Assembly (NCBI GenBank): GCA_043101835.1
Contig: JBICHM010000090.1
Coordinates: forward strand, 1-6,556
DNA: 6,556 nucleotides
Direction of reading: 5' to 3'
From: JBICHM01 sp043101835
GTDB taxonomy: Bacteria > Planctomycetota > Phycisphaerae > Phycisphaerales > UBA1924
Shown here: positions 1 to 6,556 of the stretch, in pieces
How positions within the stretch are numbered: position 1 is the stretch's first letter
Layout of the letters: each line of letters begins with the position of its first letter
Notes under the pieces: model-generated
What the model was told of the DNA's origin: nothing
What the model saw: only the letters and a program-made list of their open reading frames with translations
Databases searched by the model: none
Translations under genes and position numbers: made by a program

Positions 1-1
1 C

Positions 2-2905
2 GGGCAGATGCAGCTCACGGTCACCTTCGCCGTCGGCACCGATCTCGACATGGCGACCGTCCTCGTACAGAACCGCGTCTCGCTCGCCGAGGCCAAACTC
101 CCCGAAGAGGTGCGCCGCCTCGGCATCAGCACCAAGAAAAAGTCGACCGAGATCACGCTGATGGTCTCGATCTACTCGCCCGACGAGTCGCTCAGCGAGC
201 TCTTCCTCAACAACTACACCTCGCTCCGCGTCATCGACGAGATCAAGCGCATCAACGGCGTCGGCGACGTCACCCAGTTCGGCGCCGAGTACGGCATGCG
301 CGTCTGGCTCGACCCAACCCTTCTGCGCGCGCGCGGGCTGACGGTCAACGATGTCGCCAACGCCATCCGCGAGCAGAACGTCCAGGTCGCCGCCGGACAG
401 ATCGGCGCCGAGCCCGCCCCCCCGGGCCAGGCCACGCAGCTGACCGTCAACGCGCGCGGCCGCCTCATCGAAGCCGACGAGTTCCGCGAGATCGTCGTCC
501 GCGTCGGTGAGAACGGCGAACTCACGAAACTCGGCGACGTCGCGCGCGTCGAGCTCGGCCCTGACAACTTCACCTTTCTCTCCCGGTTCAACGGCTCGCC
601 CGCCTCGACCTTCGCCGTCTACCAGCTCCCCGGCGCCAACGCGATCGAACTCGCCGACGGCGTCCGCGCCAAACTCGCCGAACTCAGCGAGGCCTTTCCG
701 CCCGGCGTCGATTTCACCATCGGCTACGACGCCACGGAGGTCATCCGCGCCTCGATCCGCGAGGTCGTCGTCACCCTCTTCGTCGCGCTCCTGCTCGTCA
801 TCTTCACCGTCTACGTCTTCCTGCAGTCCTTCCGCGCGACGGTCATCCCGGCCGTCACCATCCCCGTCTCGCTCATCGGCACGCTCGCCGTCATGCTCGT
901 GATGGGCTTCTCCATCAACCTGCTCACGCTCTTCGGCCTCGTGCTCGTGATCGGCATCGTCGTCGACGACGCGATCGTCGTCGTCGAGAACGTCACGCGG
1001 CACATCGACGAATCCGGCCTCTCGCCGAAGGACGCCGCGCTCAAGGCGATGGAGGAGGTCTCCGGACCCGTCATCGCCACCACGCTCGTCCTCCTCGCCG
1101 TCTTCGTGCCGACCGCCTTCATGCCCGGAATCTCCGGCCAGCTCTTCCGGCAGTTCGCGCTGACGATCGCCATCGCGACGATCTTCTCCTCGATCAACGC
1201 CCTGACGCTCAGCCCGGCGCTCGCCGCCATCCTGCTCCGCCCCACGCCGACGAAGGTCGCGCTGCCGTTCCGGATCTTCAACCGCGCCTTCGAAGCCTCG
1301 CGCAGGGGCGTCGATGGCGTGGTCGGGTCGCTCCTCCGGCGCGCCGCGATCGGCGTCATCCTCTACTCCGCGTTCATCACCGCCGCGGTCTTCGGATTCA
1401 CGCGCCTCCCGACCGGCTTCGTGCCGCAGGAGGATGAAGGCTGGTCGTTCGTGAACCTCCAGCTTCCCGACGCCGCGTCACAGCAGCGCACCGACGCCGT
1501 CGCCTACCGGCTCGAAGAGGCCCTCGCCGACATCGACGGCGTGTCCGATGTCCTCACGATCGTCGGCTACTCGCTCTTCGACGCCGCCGCTTCGCCGAAC
1601 ACGGCCACCTTCTTTGTCATCTTTGATTCTTGGGACGACCGGTCTGCGCCCTCGCTCTCGCAGGACGCGCTGCTCGCCCAGCTGAATCAGCGCCTCGCAG
1701 GCATCCAGGAAGCCGCCGGCGCCGCCTTCGTGCAGCCGTCGCTCCCCGGCCTCGGCTCCTCCGGCGGCCTGGCGCTCCAACTCCAGGATCGGGGCGGCGT
1801 CGGCCTGCCCACCCTCCAGGAGATGGCCAACGAGATGATCGCCGACGGGACCGCCCAGTCCTCCCTCGACGCCGTCATCTCCACCTTCCGCGCCAACACC
1901 CCGCAGCTCTTCGTCGATATCGATCGCGAGCAGGTCAAGTCGCTGGGCATCCCGCTCCAGAGCGTCTTCGACGCCCTCCAGACGCAGCTCGGCTCGACCT
2001 ACGTGAACGACTTCACCTACTTCGGTCGCCTCTTCAAGGTGCGCACTCAGGCCGAGGGCCGATTCCGCGCCCAGCCGTCGGACATCCTCAATCTCGAAGT
2101 CCGCACCGCGAATGGAGCAATGGCGCCCCTTGGCACCGTCCTCAGCGTCGAGGAGACCGTCGGCCCCCAGCTCGTCACGAGGCACAACGTCTACCCCTCG
2201 ATCCGCGTCGTCGCGCGCACCGCGCCGGGCGTCAGCTCCGGCGAGGGCATCGCCGTGCTCGAATCGATGGCCGACCAGAAACTGCCGCCCAGCATGGGAT
2301 TCGAGTGGATCGAGGTCGCCTTCCAGCAGAAGCAGGCCGGCGGCGCCATGCTCATCTTCGCGCTGGCCATCATCTTCGTGTACCTCGTCCTCGCTGCGCA
2401 GTACGAATCCTGGTCGATTCCGATCTCCGTCTGCCTGTCGGTGCCGACCGCGCTGCTCGGCGCCGTGGGCGCCCTCTTCATCGCCGGGCAGGACGTCAAT
2501 CTCTACACTCAGATCGGCATCGTCCTGCTCATCGGCCTCGCGGCGAAGAGTTCGATCCTCATCGTTGAGTTCGCCAAGCAACTCCGCGAGGAGGGCAAGG
2601 CGCCCGCCGAAGCCGCCGCGATGGCCACCAGCCTCCGCTTCCGCGCGATCCTCATGACCGCCTTCTCCTTCATCCTCGGCGTCATCCCGCTCGTCATCGC
2701 CTCCGGCGCCGGCGCGCAGAGCCGGCGCGCCATCGGCACGACGGTCTTCGGCGGCATGACCGCCGCGACGATCCTCAGCGTCCTTTTCGTCCCCGTCCTT
2801 TATCTCGTCATCCAGCGCCTCAGCGAACTCGGCCGGAAGCGCCCCGCCACCGCGCCCGCTCCCGACCCTGACGGCGCACTCGACTCCGGCACGGAATCCG
2901 CCTGA
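2..2905 (+). CDS. RND-family (HAE-1, AcrB/MexB-like) efflux pump inner-membrane subunit, 5'-truncated
   Basis: Proton-driven inner-membrane pump that normally works as a trimer with a periplasmic adaptor and an outer-membrane channel to expel hydrophobic compounds. The frame is open from base 2, and the ATG at 8 is internal: its first residues (MQLTVTF, then QNRVSLAEAKLPEEVRR) match the first porter subdomain of AcrB, so about 85-90 residues including TM1 lie off the left edge. Numbering from that Met, TM2-TM6 fall at about 253-402 and TM7 at about 447-464. A second porter half follows (about 480-770), then TM8-TM12 at about 780-935. The proton-relay Asp pair is D320/D321 in GIVVDDAIVVVEN and the relay Lys is K847 in AAKSSILIVEFAK. 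FVPQEDEG after TM7 and ILMTAFSFILGVIPLV in the last helices are family hallmarks. The C-terminus is a Pro/Asp-rich tail. The drug is not predictable. The stop overlaps the next gene's start by one base. The adaptor gene is expected upstream, outside the window. Confidence 0.95.
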   Translation, partial: GQMQLTVTFAVGTDLDMATVLVQNRVSLAEAKLPEEVRRLGISTKKKSTEITLMVSIYSPDESLSELFLNNYTSLRVIDEIKRINGVGDVTQFGAEYGMRVWLDPTLLRARGLTVNDVANAIREQNVQVAAGQIGAEPAPPGQATQLTVNARGRLIEADEFREIVVRVGENGELTKLGDVARVELGPDNFTFLSRFNGSPASTFAVYQLPGANAIELADGVRAKLAELSEAFPPGVDFTIGYDATEVIRASIREVVVTLFVALLLVIFTVYVFLQSFRATVIPAVTIPVSLIGTLAVMLVMGFSINLLTLFGLVLVIGIVVDDAIVVVENVTRHIDESGLSPKDAALKAMEEVSGPVIATTLVLLAVFVPTAFMPGISGQLFRQFALTIAIATIFSSINALTLSPALAAILLRPTPTKVALPFRIFNRAFEASRRGVDGVVGSLLRRAAIGVILYSAFITAAVFGFTRLPTGFVPQEDEGWSFVNLQLPDAASQQRTDAVAYRLEEALADIDGVSDVLTIVGYSLFDAAASPNTATFFVIFDSWDDRSAPSLSQDALLAQLNQRLAGIQEAAGAAFVQPSLPGLGSSGGLALQLQDRGGVGLPTLQEMANEMIADGTAQSSLDAVISTFRANTPQLFVDIDREQVKSLGIPLQSVFDALQTQLGSTYVNDFTYFGRLFKVRTQAEGRFRAQPSDILNLEVRTANGAMAPLGTVLSVEETVGPQLVTRHNVYPSIRVVARTAPGVSSGEGIAVLESMADQKLPPSMGFEWIEVAFQQKQAGGAMLIFALAIIFVYLVLAAQYESWSIPISVCLSVPTALLGAVGALFIAGQDVNLYTQIGIVLLIGLAAKSSILIVEFAKQLREEGKAPAEAAAMATSLRFRAILMTAFSFILGVIPLVIASGAGAQSRRAIGTTVFGGMTAATILSVLFVPVLYLVIQRLSELGRKRPATAPAPDPDGALDSGTESA

Positions 2906-4479
2906 TGCTTCGAACGCTTCTCGTCTCCCTGGCCATCGCCGCCGGCGCGCACGCCCAACCCGCCGATCTCCTGACCGCCGCCGAACGCAGCGACTACACC
3001 GAGACGATGCGCTACGACGAGGTCGTCGCCCTCCTCGAGGGCGTCGAGTCGCGCACCGATATTGCCCGCCTCATCTCCATGGGGCGCACGAGCGAGGGGC
3101 GGCCGATCCCCCTCATGGTCCTCGCCGATCCGCCCGTCGCGACGCCCACCGAGGCGCACGCCAGCGGCAAGCTCGTCCTCTTCGCCTTCGGCAACATCCA
3201 CGCCGGCGAGGTCTGTGGCAAAGAAGCGCTTTCCATGCTTGCGCGCGACATCGCGCTGAACTCCGACGCGCCTGAGCACCGCGCGCTCCTCGACCGCGCC
3301 GTCCTCCTCATCGCGCCCATCTACAACGCCGACGGCAACGAGCGCATGGCGCCCGGCAACCGACCCGGCCAGAACGGGCCCAACGAGATGGGCCAGCGCC
3401 CCAATGCGCAGGGCCTCGATCTCAACCGCGATCACATCAAGCTCGAGAGTCCCGAGGCCCGCGCCATGGCCGGCCTCATCACGGCGTGGAACCCGCACCT
3501 GGTCATCGACACCCATACGACCAACGGCTCCTGGCACCGCCTCACACTCACCTACGAGACGCCGCTCAATCCCTCGGCACACCCCGCGCCGATCAACTTC
3601 CTGCGCGACGGCCTCCTGCCGCGCGTGCGCGGTCGGGTGCTCGCCTCCACCGGCTACGACACCTTCTACTACGGCAACTTCAATCGCGAGCGCACCGCCT
3701 GGTACACCTATGACGCACGCCCGCGATTCAACAGCTCGTACATCGGGCTGCGCGGGCGCGCCGCCATCCTCACCGAGGCCTACTCGTACGCGCCCTACAA
3801 GGACCGCGTGCTCTGCACGCTCGCCTTCGTGCGCGAGTCGCTCCTCGACGCCGTCGCCAACGAGCGCGACCTCCGTGCCGCCATCGACGCCGCCGAACGC
3901 GACACCATCGCCGCCGGACGCACGATGGCCGACCGCGACGACCTCGTCGGCCTGCGCCACGAGTTCGACGCCTTCCCCGACCCCGTCACCATCCCCGGCT
4001 GGGTGGAGGCGCCAACCGAATCGGGCCGCCCCCGCGCCACCGACGAGCCCCTCGATCGCGAGGTCACGCACTACGGCCGATTCCGCGCCACGCGCAGCGT
4101 CGTCCGGCCGCTCGGCTACCTCATTCCCGTCAGTGAACGCGCCGTCCTCGACAAACTCCGCCAGCACGGCGTCCGCATCGACCGTGCGCCCGATCGCCCG
4201 CTCGAAGTCGAGACCGCCACCATCGTCGACATCGAGCGCGCCGAGCGCATCTTCCAGGGCCACAACCTCGTGCTCCTTGAAACCGAGCGCTCGCGCGGCG
4301 CCCTCCGCCCCGGCGCCGACTGGCGCTTCGTCTCAACCGCCCAGCCCCTCGGCAACCTCATCGTCTACATGCTCGAGGCCGAATCGGAAGACGGCCTCGC
4401 CGCCTGGAACTTCCTCGACGACTCCCTCGCCATCGACGCCCCGTACCCCATCCGGCGCGTCGTCGGCGGGCTCGACTGA
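2905..4479 (+). CDS. Secreted M14-family zinc carboxypeptidase
   Basis: Predicted exported zinc metallopeptidase (carboxypeptidase A-like M14 fold), 524 residues. Residues 1-17 look like a signal peptide: MLRT, a hydrophobic run, then AHA before QPAD. This supports the ATG at 2905. Zinc ligands are H99 and E102 in GNIHAGEVCGKEA and H204 in IDTHTTNG. N174-R175 in LDLNRDHIK is the family's substrate-carboxylate-binding pair, and E291 in LTEAYSYAPYKDRV fits the catalytic Glu, so the site appears intact. The catalytic domain covers about 35-320. A further 200 residues follow, ending in LGNLIVYMLEAESEDGL, a segment I associate with bacterial M14 proteins of this length and which may form an accessory domain. 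It begins inside the pump's stop codon (TGATG) with only a weak upstream GGA, suggesting translational coupling. Whether it degrades peptides for nutrition, trims cell-envelope peptides or protects against a peptide the pump exports cannot be told. Family call is firm; substrate is unknown. Confidence 0.93.
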   Translation: MLRTLLVSLAIAAGAHAQPADLLTAAERSDYTETMRYDEVVALLEGVESRTDIARLISMGRTSEGRPIPLMVLADPPVATPTEAHASGKLVLFAFGNIHAGEVCGKEALSMLARDIALNSDAPEHRALLDRAVLLIAPIYNADGNERMAPGNRPGQNGPNEMGQRPNAQGLDLNRDHIKLESPEARAMAGLITAWNPHLVIDTHTTNGSWHRLTLTYETPLNPSAHPAPINFLRDGLLPRVRGRVLASTGYDTFYYGNFNRERTAWYTYDARPRFNSSYIGLRGRAAILTEAYSYAPYKDRVLCTLAFVRESLLDAVANERDLRAAIDAAERDTIAAGRTMADRDDLVGLRHEFDAFPDPVTIPGWVEAPTESGRPRATDEPLDREVTHYGRFRATRSVVRPLGYLIPVSERAVLDKLRQHGVRIDRAPDRPLEVETATIVDIERAERIFQGHNLVLLETERSRGALRPGADWRFVSTAQPLGNLIVYMLEAESEDGLAAWNFLDDSLAIDAPYPIRRVVGGLD

Positions 4480-4489
4480 ACCCGGCCAA

Positions 4490-4511
4490 GGGAAATACCC
4501 GGGAAATCCCC
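4490..4511. repeat. Tandem 11-mer GGGAAAT(A/C)CCC, possible operator
   Basis: Two abutting 11-base units, GGGAAATACCC (4490-4500) and GGGAAATCCCC (4501-4511), differ at a single base. They begin ten bases after the peptidase stop. Each unit is roughly dyad-symmetric (GGG...CCC), and the 11-base period is close to one helical turn, so a repressor or activator could bind both on one DNA face. Further GGAAA cores occur inverted at 4543-4547 (TTTCC) and 4598-4604 (TTTCCCC). A regulatory role for the kinase gene is inference. Chance or a weak RNA hairpin are alternatives. Confidence 0.45.
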
Positions 4512-4558
4512 GATTGGCCATGCGCGCCCGAGGCGGATGTCGTTTCCATGGCGTCGGG

Positions 4559-4580
4559 CCCGGTCGGTGCGCCCACCGGG
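4559..4580. repeat. Short GC-rich inverted repeat
   Basis: CCCGGT (4559-4564) and ACCGGG (4575-4580) form a perfect 6-bp stem with a 10-base loop. An alternative stem pairs CGGTG (4565-4569) with CACCG (4574-4578) around a 4-base loop. No T-run follows, so it is not a classical intrinsic terminator. It could be a weak transcript end for the pump-peptidase unit, an operator, or chance in GC-rich DNA. Confidence 0.2.
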
Positions 4581-4584
4581 ATCG

Positions 4585-4613
4585 CTGACGAAGTGCGTTT
4601 CCCCGCGCAGAAT
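4585..4613 (+). promoter_or_regulatory. Candidate sigma-70-like promoter of the kinase gene
   Basis: CTGACG (4585-4590, four of six matches to TTGACA) and CAGAAT (4608-4613, four of six matches to TATAAT) are separated by 17 bases, the preferred spacing. Transcription would start near 4620, leaving a leader of about 20 bases before the kinase ATG with the Shine-Dalgarno inside it. The match is modest, and housekeeping promoters in this lineage are poorly defined, so this is a suggestion from position and spacing. Confidence 0.3.
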
Positions 4614-4628
4614 GGGGGGACGCCGACC

Positions 4629-4635
4629 GGGAGGG
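4629..4635 (+). promoter_or_regulatory. Ribosome binding site deciding the kinase start
   Basis: GGGAGGG lies 3 bases before the ATG at 4639 (5 bases if the core is GGAG at 4630-4633). An in-frame ATG also exists at 4612, but it is preceded by pyrimidine-rich sequence with no Shine-Dalgarno and would add only a Gly/Arg/Pro-rich leader (MGGRRPGGP). The start at 4639 is therefore preferred. Confidence 0.55.
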
Positions 4636-4638
4636 CCC

Positions 4639-6135
4639 ATGGCCGAACGACTCACCAGACAAGCCGAGCGCCTCTACGAGCAGGCCTCGCGCATGGGCGA
4701 GTCCGAGGCCGCAGCGTTCCTCCAGCGCGAGGCCCCCGACACCGCGGTCCGACAGCAGGTCGAGACCCTCCTCGAAGAGCGCCGGCGCCTCGTCTCGAGC
4801 ATCTCACCGACCGACATCGGCCAGCGCGTCGCCCAGGCCGCCGCAGGCGCCCTCCACGCCGCCCGCCCGCCCGAGCGCATCGGCCCCTTCAAGATCCTCG
4901 AGCGCCTTGGCGAAGGCGGCATGGGCGTCGTCTACCTCGCCGAGCAGACCGAGCCCGTCCGCCGGCGCGTCGCCCTCAAACGCATCAAACCCGGCCTCGA
5001 CAGCGAACAGGTCATCGCGCGCTTCGAACTCGAGCGCCAGGCCCTCGCGATGATGGACCATCCCGGCATCGCGCAGGTCTTCGACGCCGATGAGGACGAG
5101 AACGGCCTCCCGTACTTCGTCATGGAGTACGTGCCCGGGGTCCCGATCACCGACTTCTGCGTGCGCGAGCGCCTCGGCGCCACCGAGCGACTCCGCATCT
5201 TTCTGCAGGTCTGCGAAGCCGTGCACCACGCGCACCAGCGCGCCATCATGCACCGCGACCTCAAGCCCTCCAACATCCTCGTAATGATGCAGGACGGCCG
5301 TCCCCAGCCGAAGATCATCGACTTCGGCGTCGCCAAGGCCGTCTCCGCGCCCCTCACGGAGCGCACCGTCTTCACCGAGGCAGGTCAGCTCATCGGCACC
5401 CCCGAATACATGAGCCCCGAGCAGGCCGAGATGACCGGCCTCAACGTCGACATCCGCACCGACATCTACTCCCTCGGCGTCGTCCTCTACGAACTCCTCG
5501 CCGGCGCCCCGCCCTTCGATGCGCGCTCCCTCCGCTCCGCCGGGTACGACGAGGTCCGGCGCATCATCCGCGAGGTCGACCCGCCCAAGCCCAGCACGCG
5601 CGCCAGCGAAGTCAGCGCCGCCCCGCGACAGACGCGCACGCGTCACGCCGACCCCACCACGCTCTCCCGGCAGATCCGCGGCGACCTCGACTGGATCGTC
5701 ATGAAGGCGATCGAGAAGGACCGCACCCGCCGGTACGACTCCGCCAGCGCCTTCGCCGACGACATCCAGCGCCACCTCCGCCACGAGCCCGTCTCCGCCG
5801 GACCGCCGAGCGCCACCTACCGCGCGCGGAAGTTCGTCCGCCGGAACCGCGCGCTCGTCACCGGCGTGGGCGCCGTCTCGATCGCCATCGTTCTTGGCCT
5901 CGCCGGCACCACCTGGCAAGCGCAGGCCGCCGAGCGCGCCCGCGACCGCGCCGCCGTCCGCGACGAGGCCGGCCGGGCCCTCGCCCGCGCCATGCTCGGT
6001 GATATCTCCGGTGAGATCACGCGACTCGCCGGCGCCACGCGCGCACGCGAACTCCTCGCCACCGCGGCGCTCGACTACCTCGACGGCCTCGCCGCCGAGG
6101 CCGATGGCGACCCCGCCATCCTCCGCCAGCGCCTC
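4639..6135 (+). CDS. PknB-type membrane Ser/Thr protein kinase, C-terminus lost at a junction
   Basis: Eukaryotic-like Ser/Thr kinase, cytoplasmic catalytic domain anchored by one membrane helix. Residues 1-75 are mostly charged and helical, like the N-terminal region of many planctomycete kinases. The kinase domain covers about 83-380. It has the glycine loop LGEGGMGVVYLAE (90-102), VALK with K114, a probable helix-C Glu E132, HRDLKPSN with catalytic D207 and N212, DFG at 228-230, GTPEYMSPEQ (253-262) ending the activation segment, and D275 in TDIYSLG. R206 makes it an RD kinase, likely controlled by activation-loop phosphorylation. All catalytic residues are present. After GDLDWIVMKAIEKD (348-361) comes a basic stretch, a transmembrane helix (about 405-425) and a charged Ala/Arg-rich coiled-coil (about 428-485). 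Relatives continue into TPR repeats, often several hundred residues more. Here recognisable sequence ends near residue 499 (LRQRL). The frame stays open to 6556, but downstream residues read as the antisense of another gene, so I end the gene at 6135. Targets are unknown. Confidence 0.9.
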
Positions 6136-6139
6136 GTAG
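6121..6139. other. Inverted junction joining two truncated genes
   Basis: Left of this point plus-strand codons end almost uniformly in C or G and spell a kinase coiled-coil. From 6136 the plus codons become gta, gcg, cca, ggt, atc, cgt, ggt, cga, with a sudden excess of A or T at third positions. From the right, the minus frame reads as a plausible protein down to about 6127 and then turns into low-complexity Gly/Ala/Glu/Asp sequence typical of antisense translation. About 15 bases (6121-6135) read acceptably in both directions, so the exact breakpoint may lie in a short stretch of shared sequence. No transposon end, target duplication or att-like repeat is visible. It may be a genomic rearrangement or a chimeric assembly join. 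Confidence 0.75.
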
Positions 6140-6555
6140 CGCCAGGTATCCGTGGTCGACGCCCAGCGGAGGCGGCAGGCGTCCTCGGCGACCTGGCGGG
6201 CGCGGGCGTGCAGGGCGGGGTCCTCGAGATACTTGCCGCACAGCGCGAGCTGGCGCGCCGAATGCTCGGCGTCGGCGGCCTCGTGCTCGACGAAGAAGGC
6301 GATCTCCCTGGCGTCGCGGGCGTAGCCGTAGTGCCTGGCGAAGGCGGGGATGGTGACCTCGGCGTTGAGCTCCGGCTGCTGGCCCTCCTGGGTCGCGAAC
6401 ATGGCGAGCGCGACGCCGACCGGCTCGGTCGCGCAGACGTGGCGGAAATGGAGGCTTCGCGCCCACCATGCCGGCGTCGGCGCCACCGCTTGCATCTCGT
6501 CGGGCGTGAGCCCGGCGGCGGCGCAGAAGTCGGAGATCATCTCGCCGTGATTGTG
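6127..6555 (-). CDS. Heme-oxygenase-fold di-metal protein (PqqC/TENA/CADD-like), fragment cut at both ends
   Basis: About 143 residues of an all-helical protein that I assign to the PqqC/TENA-like, iron-containing redox enzyme (heme-oxygenase-like di-metal oxidase) superfamily. Numbering from the internal Met at 6540, the diagnostic segment is FFVEHEAADAEHS (82-94), giving H86-x3-D90-x2-H93, the usual metal-binding HxxxDxxH. Upstream, HNHGE before that Met may supply the other ligands, but this is tentative. TPAWWARSLHFRH, FARHYGYARDAREIAFF and a late W-rich helix (RLRWASTTDTW) also fit. The reading frame is already open at the right edge, so the ATG at 6540 is unlikely to be the true start. 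The C-terminus is lost at the junction near 6127. Members of this superfamily include PQQ-synthesis, p-aminobenzoate-forming, thiamin-salvage and N-oxygenating proteins, so a reaction cannot be assigned. It has no evident functional link with the kinase, and rare Arg codon agg appears twice in this short fragment. Confidence 0.68.
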
Positions 6556-6556
6556 C

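Noticed and set aside
8..10. ATG at 8 as the true start of the pump
   Set aside because: The frame is already open at base 2, the sequence aligns to the interior of the first porter subdomain, and TM1 is missing. The start lies outside the window.
1478..2581. A 367-codon minus-strand open frame within the RND pump gene
   Set aside because: Highly charged low-complexity translation with no hydrophobic core or motifs. The plus frame carries continuous RND sequence including K847.
2800..4263. A 487-codon open frame on the minus strand covering most of the M14 peptidase gene
   Set aside because: Its translation is Gly/Ala/Val/Glu/Asp-rich with no recognisable motif, while the plus strand carries complete zinc and substrate-binding residues. 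It is an antisense shadow caused by GC-rich third positions.
4559..4580. Inverted repeat as an intrinsic terminator
   Set aside because: Stem of only 6 bp with no following T-run. Listed only as a low-confidence inverted repeat.
3404..4588. A 394-codon plus-strand open frame overlapping the M14 peptidase in another frame
   Set aside because: Ser/Pro/Arg/Thr-rich composition typical of a frame-shifted reading of GC-rich coding DNA. No motif and no Shine-Dalgarno.
4548..5093. A 181-codon plus-strand open frame over the start of the kinase gene
   Set aside because: Arg/Pro/His-rich translation out of frame with the kinase, which has the intact glycine loop and VAIK-type lysine in the other frame.
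4804..6126. The downstream 3' part of the long minus-strand open frame (full frame 4804-6540)
   Set aside because: Only the part from about 6127 to 6540 reads like a real protein. Below that it is antisense to the kinase coiled-coil and catalytic domain and becomes Gly/Glu/Asp-rich filler.
6121..6160. Junction as the edge of an insertion sequence or integrated element
   Set aside because: No terminal inverted repeat, target duplication, tRNA end or transposase-like sequence is visible on the side present in the window.

Overview
The window is GC-rich DNA from a bacterium that is most likely a member of Planctomycetota, perhaps near Phycisphaerae. The main pointer is the Ser/Thr kinase. It has a short helical N-terminus, a PknB-type kinase domain, one transmembrane helix, then a coiled-coil leading toward where related proteins carry TPR repeats. 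This architecture is abundant in planctomycetes but also occurs in Acidobacteriota and Verrucomicrobiota, so the phylum call is an inference. Third codon positions are almost all G or C, which explains the many long open frames antisense to the real genes.

Layout. (1) Positions 2-2905, + strand: an RND-superfamily inner-membrane efflux pump of the HAE-1 (AcrB/MexB-like) type, missing roughly its first 85-90 residues at the left edge. (2) Positions 2905-4479, + strand: an exported M14-family zinc carboxypeptidase with a complete HxxE...H zinc site. Its ATG shares one base with the pump's TGA stop, so the two are probably co-transcribed and translationally coupled. (3) Positions 4480-4638: the only intergenic stretch (159 bases). 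It holds a near-perfect tandem 11-mer, a small inverted repeat, a possible promoter and a Shine-Dalgarno sequence for the next gene; I see no terminator with a T-run. (4) From 4639, + strand: a membrane-bound PknB-like kinase with all catalytic residues. Recognisable sequence stops at about 6135. (5) From the right edge back to about 6127, - strand: the middle and C-terminal part of a heme-oxygenase-fold (PqqC/TENA/CADD-like) di-metal protein carrying an HxxxDxxH motif.

The most notable observation is the junction at about 6121-6139. The kinase loses its C-terminal region and an unrelated gene on the opposite strand also breaks off at the same place. The two 3' ends run into each other with no stop codon and no spacer. 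The plus frame happens to stay open to the window end, but its codon pattern changes abruptly at 6136. This is either a real inversion or insertion breakpoint, or more probably a chimeric assembly or amplification join. It should be settled before either gene is interpreted.

I found no tRNA, rRNA, CRISPR array, insertion sequence or origin. I did not find a convincing new biological system here. The genes belong to known families, and the unusual parts are the junction, the pump-peptidase coupling and the repeat cluster upstream of the kinase.
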